Source: Palsa-147 sp036513895 (GTDB taxonomy: Bacteria > Acidobacteriota > Terriglobia > Acidiferrales > UBA7541). Taken from it: a stretch of 64,000 nt of DNA. Below, piece by piece: positions 1 to 8,345 of the stretch (position 1 is its first letter; each line of letters begins with the position of its first letter). The stretch covers positions 19,649 to 83,648 of the forward strand of contig DATBYF010000043.1 of the NCBI GenBank assembly GCA_036513895.1, in the 5' to 3' direction. The position numbers and the translations under genes are program-made. The notes under the pieces were generated by a model, which was not told the DNA's origin, made no database searches, and saw only the letters and a program-made list of their open reading frames with translations.

Positions 1-48
1 CTGCGGGCGGGTTGGCCGTCGCAATTCCCCCAAATCGTCAGCCGAGCG

Positions 49-270
49 TCAAAATTCGTTCGATTCCTGCGCAAACTTAAATCCCGGCAGCACCGGTCCC
101 GTCGTCGCGTTCTGGACACGCACTCGAATGGGCGCTTCCATCTCGGCCCCGGCCTTGCGCAGTACGGCAAAAGTTGCCAGCGCTTCGCTGTAAATCTTTG
201 TAATCAGGTAGGTTTCGTCGCTGCCGTCCTTCTTCCACACCTGTCCGACCTGTATCTTTCGAGTCGCCAT
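49..270 (-). CDS. Small conserved-looking hypothetical protein (73 aa)
   Basis: I do not recognise a named family. The product is 73 residues with no signal peptide or membrane segment. It begins MATRKIQVGQVWKKDGSDE and reads like a compact beta-rich domain ending in acidic residues (ESNEF). The ATG at 270 is preferred because the 23 residues upstream in the longer frame are of lower quality and the domain-like part starts here. It is divergent from the M48 protease gene at 431. Function is unknown. Confidence 0.55.
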   Translation of the reverse strand: MATRKIQVGQVWKKDGSDETYLITKIYSEALATFAVLRKAGAEMEAPIRVRVQNATTGPVLPGFKFAQESNEF

Positions 271-430
271 TTGTCTGAATCGAATGTAGACAGAATCGCT
301 TATTGCGTCAATACGATTGCAAAACTCTGCAAACGGCAAAGAAACTCTTTTCGGGCTTTCGACATCGAAGCACTCAGATTCATTTGTTGTTAGGGTGTAT
401 AATCACGTTGATTCCGGCCGGAGGTGCTCC

Positions 431-1630
431 ATGAAATCCTGGACGCGAGAGTTTGCTGCATTTCTTCTGACCATGTCTCTGGTCTATCCTTCCTCCTACG
501 CCCAACAGCAGCAATCGCAAACTCCGCCCGCGCAACCCGCACAAACTGCTGCGCCGGCGCCAACGCAGCCGCAACAGACGCAGACTCCGCCGGCGGATTC
601 GCCTCAGGTTCAGGACATCGGCGCAACGCCAAATGGCGTGAAGGGCGGCAGCGAGGCCGACGTCAACGCCATCGGCAATCGCAAAGTCGGCCATGGCCCC
701 GACATGTATTCGATGGAGCACGAGATCGCCCTCGGCAAGCAGCTCGCGCAGGAAGTCGACCGCGTTTCCAAATTCATCACCGATCCAGTCGTCACCGAGT
801 ATGTAAACCGAGTTGGACAAAATCTGGTCCGCAACTCAGACGCGCAAGTTCCCTTCAGCATCAAAGTCATTGATTCGGACACGGTAAACGCCTTTGCTCT
901 GCCCGGTGGTTTCTTCTACGTGAACAGCGGCTTGATCTTGCGCGCCGACGAAGAATCCGAGCTCGCCGGGGTGATGGCGCATGAAATAGCCCACGTCTGC
1001 GCGCGTCACGGCACGCGAAACGCCACCAAGGGCACCATTATGCAGATGGCCACGATTCCGCTGATTCTGCTGGGACCGGGCGGCTGGGCCGGCTACGGTC
1101 TGTACGAAGGCTTGAATTTCCTGATACCGGTAACGTACTTGAAGTTCAGCCGTGACGCCGAACGCGAAGCGGATTATCTCGGCCTGCAATATATGTACAA
1201 GGCCGGCTACGATCCCAATGCCTTCGTGCAATTTTTTGAAAAAGTCGAAGCGGACGAAAAGAAGCATCCCGGAACGATCCCGAAGCTTTTCTCCACTCAC
1301 CCGCCGACGCCAGATCGCATTGAAGCCTCACAAAAGGCCATCGCCACGATTCTTCCGAGCCGCGAAGAATACATCGTCACCACTTCTGAATTTGATGTTG
1401 TGAAGCGGCGCCTTGGAGCGATCGAAGCGGGCCAGAAAGTTCAAGAAAAGAAAGTCAGCAAAGACAAGCCCACGCTTCGCAAGCGGACGGACCCGAACGC
1501 TGGCGGGACCACAACAACGAACGGTGGCGGAGACGGCACCTCAACCAACGGCGGAGACAGCACGACAAACAACGGAGATTCCACCAGCAGTGATGATGAC
1601 CGTCCAGTACTGAAGAAGCGTCCAGACTGA
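431..1630 (+). CDS. M48 family metalloprotease, exported
   Basis: A zinc endopeptidase of the M48 (Ste24/HtpX/BepA-like) family, expected to act in the periplasm or at the envelope. The ATG at 431 follows a GGAGG motif (420-424) and begins a signal peptide ending near SSYA/QQ. Residues 25-60 are Gln/Pro-rich. The peptidase core carries HEIAH at residues 184-188 (two zinc-ligand His and the catalytic Glu), and the third ligand is probably the Glu in READYLG. The C-terminal ~50 residues are a Thr/Gly/Asn/Asp-rich low-complexity tail ending in a basic patch, and no TPR domain follows as it does in BepA. A hairpin repeat and the terminator of the convergent DUF507 pair lie downstream. The family call is firm; the substrate is unknown. 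Confidence 0.9.
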   Translation: MKSWTREFAAFLLTMSLVYPSSYAQQQQSQTPPAQPAQTAAPAPTQPQQTQTPPADSPQVQDIGATPNGVKGGSEADVNAIGNRKVGHGPDMYSMEHEIALGKQLAQEVDRVSKFITDPVVTEYVNRVGQNLVRNSDAQVPFSIKVIDSDTVNAFALPGGFFYVNSGLILRADEESELAGVMAHEIAHVCARHGTRNATKGTIMQMATIPLILLGPGGWAGYGLYEGLNFLIPVTYLKFSRDAEREADYLGLQYMYKAGYDPNAFVQFFEKVEADEKKHPGTIPKLFSTHPPTPDRIEASQKAIATILPSREEYIVTTSEFDVVKRRLGAIEAGQKVQEKKVSKDKPTLRKRTDPNAGGTTTTNGGGDGTSTNGGDSTTNNGDSTSSDDDRPVLKKRPD

Positions 1631-1660
1631 TTTTCCCATTTTGGAACTACGACGGCAATG

Positions 1661-1742
1661 CAGCAATTCTAATCGATACACCAAAACGATTAGAAATGGC
1701 TGCAAACCATAGACAATAAAGGTCGGGGCGCGTTTCTAATCG
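1661..1742. repeat. Three-box CGATTAGAAAT hairpin element, copy A
   Basis: Box 1 (1666-1675) and its inverse CGATTAGAAAT (1687-1697) form a hairpin with an 11-nt loop, extended by GCAGC/GCTGC on the outside. A third box, TTTCTAATCG, lies at 1733-1742. The same architecture and the same ~34-nt spacing to the third box recur near 21659 and 45768. It sits between the M48 gene and the convergent DUF507 genes. Confidence 0.7.
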
Positions 1743-1789
1743 TAACAAAATCGCACCCTCCGGCAATAATTCCGGCTTATATCGCAAAC

Positions 1790-1823
1790 AAAAAAAGGCG
1801 TTCCGATGATCTCGGAACGCCTT
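1790..1823 (-). terminator. Intrinsic terminator of the DUF507 pair
   Basis: Read on the minus strand, this is a perfect 12-bp stem (AAGGCGTTCCGA with its complement) around a 5-nt loop, followed by a run of seven T. It lies 23 nt past the stop codon of the downstream DUF507 gene. Stem, loop size and T-tract all fit a Rho-independent terminator. Confidence 0.9.
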
Positions 1824-1845
1824 CTTATTTCACGAACTGAAATCC

Positions 1846-2139
1846 TCAGCGCTCGACGGTTTCCGCGACGCCCATCCGCTTCAATCCTTCGGAATAATAC
1901 TTCCGATACAAAACATCCCACTCCTCGCTGCCTTCCAGAATTTCCTTCTTCTGCGAGGTAATCTTCAAACGTACCTCGGTATCCACCTGCTCTTCTAATT
2001 TCAGCAGCGCCTGAAGGATATTGACGATTTCAAGGCGAATCGTGTCGCGATCCTCGATGAATTCCACGTCATCAAGAGCTACAAGAACGTCGATAATTTT
2101 GTGCGAGAGCCTGACTGTCTTTTCGCGACTGAGCCTCAT
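1846..2139 (-). CDS. DUF507 family protein (second of a pair)
   Basis: A 97-residue, highly charged, helical protein beginning MRLSREKTVRLSHKIID. The N-terminal MRLSR...V..LS..I pattern, the central ED/RDxIR stretch and the EWDVLYRKYYSEGLKRMG end are typical of DUF507, a family of unknown function often found as adjacent paralogs. It is cytosolic, with no membrane segment. It lies 24 nt downstream of the paralogous gene at 2164-2445 and is followed by a strong terminator, so the two form a bicistronic unit. Confidence 0.85.
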   Translation of the reverse strand: MRLSREKTVRLSHKIIDVLVALDDVEFIEDRDTIRLEIVNILQALLKLEEQVDTEVRLKITSQKKEILEGSEEWDVLYRKYYSEGLKRMGVAETVER

Positions 2140-2163
2140 AATCCTCGCCGGAATTCGGTACCG

Positions 2164-2445
2164 CTAGCGCAACGTCAGCTTTCGCTGCCGCGCCAATTCC
2201 CCCTTCACCTTCTTGTACATCTCCTGGTACGACACGCCAGTCCGGCGCATTTCCTCGGCATGCTGGCTCAAAATCTCGCGCACTTCTTCGTTCAGCCGGT
2301 CTTCGACGCCCAATTCCTCCGCCATCGCCTGTCGCACCGCCTGCGCGACTGCTTCAGCCGACTTAACTTCAATCATTTCTGAGGCAACAAGTCGTTTGAC
2401 CACTTCCTTCGACATGTACCCGACAAAATCGCGAGACAGCAGCAT
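2164..2445 (-). CDS. DUF507 family protein (first of a pair)
   Basis: A 93-residue charged helical protein starting MLLSRDFVGYMSKEVVKRL and ending in a basic tail (ARQRKLTLR). It shares the N-terminal SR..V..(L/M)S pattern and the YxxxYKKVK-type C-terminus with the neighbouring gene, indicating an old tandem duplication. A GGGAG motif stands about 9 nt before the ATG. It is the first gene of the pair. Its upstream region overlaps a decayed duplicate of the tRNA-Val promoter region on the opposite strand. Function is unknown. Confidence 0.85.
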   Translation of the reverse strand: MLLSRDFVGYMSKEVVKRLVASEMIEVKSAEAVAQAVRQAMAEELGVEDRLNEEVREILSQHAEEMRRTGVSYQEMYKKVKGELARQRKLTLR

Positions 2446-2521
2446 TCCGCTTTTCTCCCTGCGCTTTCTCTCTACAATTCAGTGTACTGTCTGCGTCTTT
2501 CGAGGTCAAGAAAAGGCCACA

Positions 2522-2638
2522 TTGACGCTTTCTGGCCCTGCGAATACGACGGAAAAGTCATTTCTGGGGAGTAACGCCGTGGTCAGAGCATCCGGTTTTA
2601 TGCCCGGAAGGTCCAGGGTTTCAAACAAAAATCCGGCA
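2522..2638 (+). pseudogene. Decayed tRNA-Val copy with preserved promoter
   Basis: Nearly the same layout as the intact tRNA-Val at 5119: TTGACG (2522-2527), a 17-nt spacer and TACGAC (2545-2550), then a tRNA-like stretch from about 2566. The anticodon stem halves TCCGG/CCGGA and the following AAGGTCCAG survive. The anticodon loop has 8 nt instead of 7, the T-arm is scrambled, and the 3' strand no longer pairs to form an acceptor stem. It cannot be a working tRNA. Upstream similarity to the intact locus extends back to roughly 2470. Confidence 0.75.
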
Positions 2639-2699
2639 TCGATTCTCAGAGCGGTTTGTAATCGCCGAGGCCGTGGTCCCGCGCATCAGCGATGACTGA

Positions 2700-4802
2700 T
2701 CAGCGATCTGGTTTCCACAGAGCCGCTTGGGGCTTGGCGTGCAGAAAACTCGTGACCTGCAAAATGCCTTTCGAATCATAGTCGCCGCGCGCAAGCACCG
2801 GTTCGCCGGCTACGGCTTGAATCGCAGCATGACGCTCGATAGCTTGAGTTAGGTCGGCTGTGATTTGCTTGCCGTCCCGCGTCTCGATCACCACGTGCGT
2901 TCCCGACACAACGCGAACGAAACCCGAAATTTGATGCGGCGACAAAGCCGGCTGTAGAGGCGCTGCCACCCGAACAAACTGGGATGCAGGAATAATCGCG
3001 TCATCGCCCGTTGCCCCGACGCCGAAGATCGAGAGCATCCGATAGCTTGCGACATAGACTTTACCGTTTGCCACCATGGGCACGATGTTCGCGTTGCCGG
3101 TGGTGTTTGGCCAGGTCCCTGCGGCGGCCGAGTAGAGTTGTGCGCCGCTGGCCGCATTGAAAGCGTATAGCGTGACGTCGTTCGTGCTGTTGTACGGGCG
3201 GCCAACTGCCCAGATCACTGCGGATCCGGACGTGGTCCCGTTGGACGAGACACTTGTGAAGAACCCGGGATCCTGCGCGCCACTAACTGATGGCGATATG
3301 AATTCCGGATCTGCTACCAGGGCGGTGCCAGGCGAGGTCTGCACCTTCCAGACATTAATGTTGTTGCCGCCGCTCGACACCACGCGGCCAATGCCGTCCG
3401 ACCCCGTAAAGAATGACGGACCGCACCAGCAGCCGCCGACGGAATACTCGCCCACTACATCGCTGGAATTCTCGCCGCCGAGATTGCCCGTCTTCATCAG
3501 ATACATGATCCCCGCCTTGCCCGCAGCCACGGCCAGATTCGGATCGGATCCAGGCTGTTTAGGCAATAGCATCACACCGCCTGAACCAAAATCTTCATCA
3601 CTCTGGTCCAACTCTGCGACATCGGCTCCTGCGTCCGTAGGGCTGAAGTAAGAGACAATCCGATTGAGCGTCGACGAAATCTCGATCACGCTCTCCGACA
3701 GATTCACCGACTTGGTTTTGTCGTAGGTCGTGCCGGAAGGATCTGAATTCCCGGTGACAAAATACACGTTACCGCTTCCTTCTGAGGACGGTCCGTAACC
3801 CGACATCCAGATCGACGTCAAAAAGAAATCGTTCGGCGAGTTGACTGACAATACTTGGTTATTAAGCTGCTTCTGCGTGATAGGTGCGAGCGTAGAAGCG
3901 TTCCAAGCGAGCATCCAACCGCGTGAAACGTTAGCGTTGATGTCACAAAAGCTCCCGAAGCTTGCGTAGATATATCCGTTCGCCTCAAGTAGGGCGGGAC
4001 GCTGGCGACTTGCTCCGGCGGTAAAGCTGTATTCGGTTTTGCCGTCAGAGAGCGTATGCGTTGCCGAGACCACGACAGGGGTCACCTTGTCAGCCAGAGT
4101 TGTGAGGTTGAGAGCGTGCAACATGAATTCTTCGGTCTTATTAGTGGAATTATAGAGATAGGCAATCACGTAAAGCGTTTTTGACGACACATTGATGACC
4201 GGCGTTGAATTGATGCCAACATTGCTGCCATTGTTGTTGCACTGGCCCGGCAGTGCTGTGATCGGAACAGGCGTACCCAGATTTACATGCAGCAGGATCG
4301 CACCCGATGACGCGTCGATCGCATAGACCGAGTTGCTTTCGGTCGCAACGTAGACCACGTCATGTTTGCTTCCGCCGATGGTGAGGCCGGTGACGAGGAG
4401 GGGCTCCGCATCAACCTGATCATCGAGCGTGACCTGCTTCAGCAGCCCGAAGCTTGAGCCGCTGACCGCACTCGGCGTGAGTGAGGTTTCGCTGCTGTTC
4501 CATCCAGTGCGCCGCGTGTCATTGTGATAGGTAATCACGTTGATCTTCGCCGCACTCGCGTTCGAAATGGAATTCTGAGATGCCTCTGGGCTGACAACGC
4601 TCGCCTCAGCCGGCAGTGGAGTCGAGCGGGCTGCAAGCTGCGCGTTCTGGGCGGCAGCTTGCGGAGAAAACATACAGCTCAATAAAAGCGCGCATAGCGT
4701 ACCAACAGCTGCCTGAGTTGCGCGGCTTTGGCTGCTAAATGCAGCCGCGCGAACCGATTTCGAGTCGATGAGAAATCGCCGCGTAACGCGATGCGTATTC
4801 AT
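2700..4802 (-). CDS. Secreted PQQ-like beta-propeller repeat protein
   Basis: A 700-residue exported protein. The N-terminus has basic residues, a hydrophobic stretch (VGTLCALLLSCMF) and an AAAQ cleavage site near residue 52. The body contains quinoprotein-like propeller repeats, for example DVVYVATESNSVYAIDASSG and GKVYVASY, with the ITYHNDTRRTGWN start common in acidobacterial members of this group. The last ~80 residues form a separate small beta domain (ISGFVRVVSGTHVVIETRDG). No dehydrogenase catalytic domain is obvious, so binding or scaffolding is as likely as redox activity. The gene is bracketed by a decayed (2522-2638) and an intact (5119) tRNA-Val. Confidence 0.8.
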   Translation of the reverse strand: MNTHRVTRRFLIDSKSVRAAAFSSQSRATQAAVGTLCALLLSCMFSPQAAAQNAQLAARSTPLPAEASVVSPEASQNSISNASAAKINVITYHNDTRRTGWNSSETSLTPSAVSGSSFGLLKQVTLDDQVDAEPLLVTGLTIGGSKHDVVYVATESNSVYAIDASSGAILLHVNLGTPVPITALPGQCNNNGSNVGINSTPVINVSSKTLYVIAYLYNSTNKTEEFMLHALNLTTLADKVTPVVVSATHTLSDGKTEYSFTAGASRQRPALLEANGYIYASFGSFCDINANVSRGWMLAWNASTLAPITQKQLNNQVLSVNSPNDFFLTSIWMSGYGPSSEGSGNVYFVTGNSDPSGTTYDKTKSVNLSESVIEISSTLNRIVSYFSPTDAGADVAELDQSDEDFGSGGVMLLPKQPGSDPNLAVAAGKAGIMYLMKTGNLGGENSSDVVGEYSVGGCWCGPSFFTGSDGIGRVVSSGGNNINVWKVQTSPGTALVADPEFISPSVSGAQDPGFFTSVSSNGTTSGSAVIWAVGRPYNSTNDVTLYAFNAASGAQLYSAAAGTWPNTTGNANIVPMVANGKVYVASYRMLSIFGVGATGDDAIIPASQFVRVAAPLQPALSPHQISGFVRVVSGTHVVIETRDGKQITADLTQAIERHAAIQAVAGEPVLARGDYDSKGILQVTSFLHAKPQAALWKPDR

Positions 4803-5074
4803 TGTTCACTGTCTCCTTATCGCTTTCTTGGGAACCGAAACTCGCGGACCGTTACAAAGTGTTAGATAGAAAGTTTAAAAGCAACTTGGTTATGGTGAGT
4901 TCTACGCCGAGCGCTGCCATTGTTCAACAGAATTCTGAGTTCTCGCGCACTTCTGTGGAAAAAAATCCAAGCCTTCGGTACTCACCGTACTATGCCGGAC
5001 GGCGCCTCTCTCTTTCCGCTTATCTCTACAATTCAGCGAGCTGTCTCCGTCTTTCGAAGTCAACGAAGGTTGCA

Positions 5075-5103
5075 TTGACGCTCTCTGGTCCTTCCGATAC
5101 GAT
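5075..5103 (+). promoter_or_regulatory. Promoter of tRNA-Val
   Basis: TTGACG (5075-5080), a 17-nt spacer and TACGAT (5098-5103) give a good sigma-70 type promoter. The expected start site is about 8-10 nt before the tRNA 5' end. The arrangement is conserved in the decayed copy at 2522-2550. Confidence 0.8.
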
Positions 5104-5118
5104 GGAAAAGTTATTTAT

Positions 5119-5194
5119 GGGCGGTTAGCTCAGCGGTTAGAGCATCCGGTTTACACCCGGAAGGTCCAGCGTTCAAATCGCTGACCGCCCACCA
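5119..5194 (+). tRNA. tRNA-Val (anticodon TAC)
   Basis: A complete cloverleaf. The acceptor GGGCGGT (5119-5125) pairs with ACCGCCC (5184-5190). The D-arm is followed by anticodon stem TCCGG/CCGGA with loop TTTACAC (5150-5156), giving anticodon TAC, which reads GUA (Val). The T-arm contains GTTCAAATC. The discriminator is A5191 and CCA (5192-5194) is encoded. A promoter lies directly upstream. Confidence 0.96.
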
Positions 5195-5298
5195 CTTTCT
5201 CTTCGAATCCTTCCCTCTTCGCCGAATTTCATCGTGTTCTTCATTTTTGCAACAGCGCCTACCAGCACTTGCAGCGGCAAGTCAGACGAGAACACGCC

Positions 5299-5330
5299 TT
5301 CAGAGCCCCGAGGCTCCCGCCTCGGGGACC
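5299..5330. repeat. 32-bp dispersed hairpin, copy 1
   Basis: A 9-bp perfect stem, CCCCGAGGC with GCCTCGGGG, around the loop TCCC, flanked by TTCAGAG and ACC. A second copy at 43062-43093 keeps the flanks, loop and pairing but swaps two stem positions on both arms. It lies in the tRNA-Val to esterase intergenic region. Confidence 0.7.
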
Positions 5331-5371
5331 AATCATAATTGATGGCAGTCTTGTCGAGAACGTGCCTTACT

Positions 5372-6301
5372 TCACGTCTTAGAATGTGCTGCAAAGAAGG
5401 ACCAGATCAGATCCGTAGCAGGAATGCTATTGCCGCTGATTGCCAGGCCGGGCCACATGTGATGCCCGCCCTGAATCGCATTGAGCTCAATGCCGGTGCC
5501 ATCCTGGCATCCCGAATATTTGTCCACGTGAACTTCCGCGGTTTCTGAATGCGCGGGTGAGGCCGAACAGCCATCGCGCTTGACCCAAAAATTTACGGCG
5601 TACGCTACCGATTTGTCCTCGCGTTTGCCGCCGATTTGAAAGGGCGAACTCCCTCCATTGAAAGGCACCAGGCGATCGGCGGTGCCATGAAAAATCAGCA
5701 CCGCTACGCGTGCCCTCGGATCGCAATCAACGTTGAGCGCGCCTTCAACCGGTGCAATAGCCGCCGTCTGCTCGGACAATTCGCATGCCATGCGATAGGA
5801 CATCATCGCGCCGTTAGAAATACCAGTGAAGTAGATGCGCTTGCGGTCCACCGAATAGTCGCGCTCAAGTTTTTCGATCAGCGCGCGCAAAAAACCTACA
5901 TCGTCAATGTTGTTCTGCATCGCGTAGCCGCAGCAATTTCCAGAGTTCCATGTAGGCATTGCACTCAGACGCCCGGTCCCGCTCGGATAAATTGCAATGA
6001 AATGCTTCTCGTCCGCTTTCGAGCTCATGCCTGACATTTTCTCTGCACTGTTAGGACTTTGCCCGCCGCCGTGCAGCACAAACACTAACGGTAGAGGTGA
6101 CCCGGCCACATACGCGGGCGGCACGTGAATCAAATACGTGCGAGTGCGGCCGCCGAAGTCAAGCGAAGCCGATTGCGTGCCCGCTTGGATCGAAGCAAAC
6201 GATGCCATAGCTGGCCAGGCTCCTGTGCGCCGCCACATTACTCCGAGCACGAGCACACAAATTGTGCCAAGTATCAGAATTCTTCGCCTGTGAACGTTCA
6301 T
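5372..6301 (-). CDS. PHB depolymerase-type secreted esterase
   Basis: An alpha/beta-hydrolase of the Esterase_PHB/LpqC/feruloyl-esterase type that cleaves carboxyl esters outside the cytoplasm. The chosen ATG at 6301 follows ACAGGAG. The protein is 309 residues, with an N-terminal hydrophobic segment (residues 8-22) acting as a signal or anchor. Visible motifs are the oxyanion-region HGGG (77-80), the nucleophile elbow GISNG with Ser162, HGTADRLVP with Asp209, and GGHHMWPG with His280. Paired Cys residues (NCCGY) suggest disulfides. It is monocistronic and its upstream intergenic region is long. The true substrate (polyester, xylan-linked ferulate or other) cannot be told from sequence. Confidence 0.85.
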   Translation of the reverse strand: MNVHRRRILILGTICVLVLGVMWRRTGAWPAMASFASIQAGTQSASLDFGGRTRTYLIHVPPAYVAGSPLPLVFVLHGGGQSPNSAEKMSGMSSKADEKHFIAIYPSGTGRLSAMPTWNSGNCCGYAMQNNIDDVGFLRALIEKLERDYSVDRKRIYFTGISNGAMMSYRMACELSEQTAAIAPVEGALNVDCDPRARVAVLIFHGTADRLVPFNGGSSPFQIGGKREDKSVAYAVNFWVKRDGCSASPAHSETAEVHVDKYSGCQDGTGIELNAIQGGHHMWPGLAISGNSIPATDLIWSFFAAHSKT

Positions 6302-6337
6302 GCGTTGCTCCTGTAACCCGATACTCAGCGACATCAA

Positions 6338-6861
6338 ATTCTCGAAACACCGCCGCTTGACCTCAGCTCTGGCGGTATTGTACGCGGATATCAGCCGTTC
6401 ATCTCGGTTCTGATGACTGTCGGCCTCTTTGCATCACAATCTCAAACATCGCTGTACCACACGCGTGGGTGTAACCTCGTGCTTGGAAAGCAAATCTGTA
6501 CGCAACCATTCGCAAAACCATAAGCTGCCGTTCCACAATACAGAGGTTTTGATACGTGAGTGCAATTCCAAAACTCATCAACTTGCTGAATTTGAGGAGG
6601 CGACGCCAGCCAAACCGTCAGCACTCATGCACTAGCCCACATATTCACAGTTCCGGTGCTCATCTGGAATCGGACAACCAGTCTAACTGGCCAATCTACA
6701 GTTAGTTGCGTCCACCTTTATGCAGGGGCAGCTTTTGGAGACTCTTCGGACGTCTGGGGGCCGAATTCAATTTCAACTTACGAAATCGACAGATCAAGGG
6801 TGCAGAAACGCGAAATGGAGAGCCAAATTGGCAGGTTATTTGCTTTCATACATACGGTGAC
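6338..6861. other. Intergenic region without a supported gene
   Basis: About 520 bases between the divergently oriented esterase and CadC-like genes. Short open frames exist, but none has a convincing start signal or protein-like composition. It presumably holds the promoters of both flanking genes; I see no clear -35/-10 pair. Confidence 0.5.
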
Positions 6862-7965
6862 ATGAGCGACGATACGACGCGTACGGGACAATCTGAATCG
6901 GAAGCAGAGACGGGCCGCGAACTTGCTCCAGCCGGGTCGCAAACCGCGTCGAATTCCTATCGATTCGAAAACTTTGAAATTGATTGCGCACGTCTTGAAT
7001 TGCGACGCCACGGCCTGAAGATCCATTTAAAGGGCCGGCCGTTTACCCTGCTGGCTGTTCTCGTCGAAAGCGAAGGGCAAATCGTGACGCGCGAGCAACT
7101 CCGCGCGCGTCTGTGGTCGCCTGACACCCACGTGGATTTCGACGCAAACCTGACGACGGCTTTTTGCACCCTGCGAAGAGCCCTCGGCGATTCGTCGAAG
7201 GAATCCAGATTCATTGAGACGATTCCGGGACAGGGATACCGCTTCATCGAGCCCGTCGTTCGATTGAAAATCAGAACTCCGGCAATGCAGACATCGGCTG
7301 ATGCCGCTTCGGTCCTGTCCATCAATCGTGTGCCTGCAAATTCTGAATCGCATGATTCGAATGACTTGCGGCGAAAGATTCTTGTCGCCGCGTGCTGCGC
7401 GGCGGCACTCGTTGCTGTTATAGCAGGGTTCGGTTATCGCCACGTTTTATCAGTGCGAGCGGCGTCGACTCAGCCTGTTCGATTAGCAGTATTGCCATTT
7501 ACGGAGATCGCCGCCGGATCCGAAGCTGAGCTAATTGCTGATGGATTGCACGATGCGATCATCACAGGTCTGGCAAACCGCTACACCTCGCAATTCGCGG
7601 TGATCTGCAGAACCACATCCATGCGTTATAAACATACAGATGAAACCGTTCAGCAGATCGCTCGTGAACTGAGCGTTGATTACATCGTCGAGGGCTCGGT
7701 CCAAACCGAGCACGATCGCACTCATATCGCTGTGAGGCTCGTCCGCGCAGAAGACCAGTCCCAGCTCTGGGCCGACAGTTACGATCGGCCATTCCAGGAC
7801 GTCATCTCAGTGGAATCTGAAGTCGCGGACCAGATTGGTGCAGCACTATCTCTCCGTGGAGTTATCCCTGCGACGGTGGGCACCCGCGCTATCTCGCCAG
7901 TAACTCCCTGCAAACCCACGGCTGCCGCCATACCTTCGGCATTCTTTCCTCTTTCAAGCGTTTAG
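6862..7965 (+). CDS. CadC-like winged-helix membrane regulator, shortened
   Basis: A 367-residue protein with an N-terminal OmpR/PhoB-type winged helix (residues ~35-130: FENFEIDCARLELRR, GQIVTREQLRARLW, FIETIPGQGYRF). A single membrane segment (VAACCAAALVAVIAGFGY, ~180-200) is followed by a FlgO-like periplasmic domain (LAVLPFTEIAAG, ADGLHDAIITGLA, VDYIVEGSVQ). In relatives, TPR repeats usually follow. Here the frame ends soon after QDVISVESEVADQIGAAL with an atypical Pro/Ala tail, so the gene looks cut short by a rearrangement. The ATG at 6862 is chosen because the domain starts shortly after it; the longer frame adds 52 unlikely residues. It is probably a one-component regulator whose target is unknown. 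Confidence 0.8.
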   Translation: MSDDTTRTGQSESEAETGRELAPAGSQTASNSYRFENFEIDCARLELRRHGLKIHLKGRPFTLLAVLVESEGQIVTREQLRARLWSPDTHVDFDANLTTAFCTLRRALGDSSKESRFIETIPGQGYRFIEPVVRLKIRTPAMQTSADAASVLSINRVPANSESHDSNDLRRKILVAACCAAALVAVIAGFGYRHVLSVRAASTQPVRLAVLPFTEIAAGSEAELIADGLHDAIITGLANRYTSQFAVICRTTSMRYKHTDETVQQIARELSVDYIVEGSVQTEHDRTHIAVRLVRAEDQSQLWADSYDRPFQDVISVESEVADQIGAALSLRGVIPATVGTRAISPVTPCKPTAAAIPSAFFPLSSV

Positions 7966-8345
7966 GCCGTCAAGCTCCCTTTCGTCCACTTCTCTGTGGC
8001 AGCCTCCTGCGGTCTTCAGACACTGAGCCCACGTCGCTAATGACAATCTCGTTTCCACATCGGTCACATACATCACCCGCATTCACTTCTTTTTTTGAGA
8101 CATATCCGAATATCCGAAATGTCTCATTACGACAATCCGTTTCAGATCGCCAAATCCGATTTTAGGTAAATTCGCCTTCGGGACAAAACTGCTTGAATAG
8201 AACGACTTAAAGCCCGTTACGAAATTCAGGAGGATTTAGGCGCGGTTTGCTTATTTCAGCAGTCCGATTGCGAATAGACGAACGAGTTTCGCGGTCAAGG
8301 GGTGTTGGCTCGCGGAATACAATTTGAATCTCTCCGGAGGATTCG
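7966..8345. other. Intergenic region before the TonB receptor
   Basis: About 380 bases. I find no TPR-coding continuation of the upstream regulator and no RNA gene. The 3' end contains the GGAGG ribosome-binding site (8336-8340) of the TonB receptor. Confidence 0.5.

Noticed and set aside
2560..2640. A second functional tRNA-Val
   Set aside because: The acceptor and T stems do not pair and the anticodon loop has 8 nt; only the anticodon stem and neighbouring bases survive.
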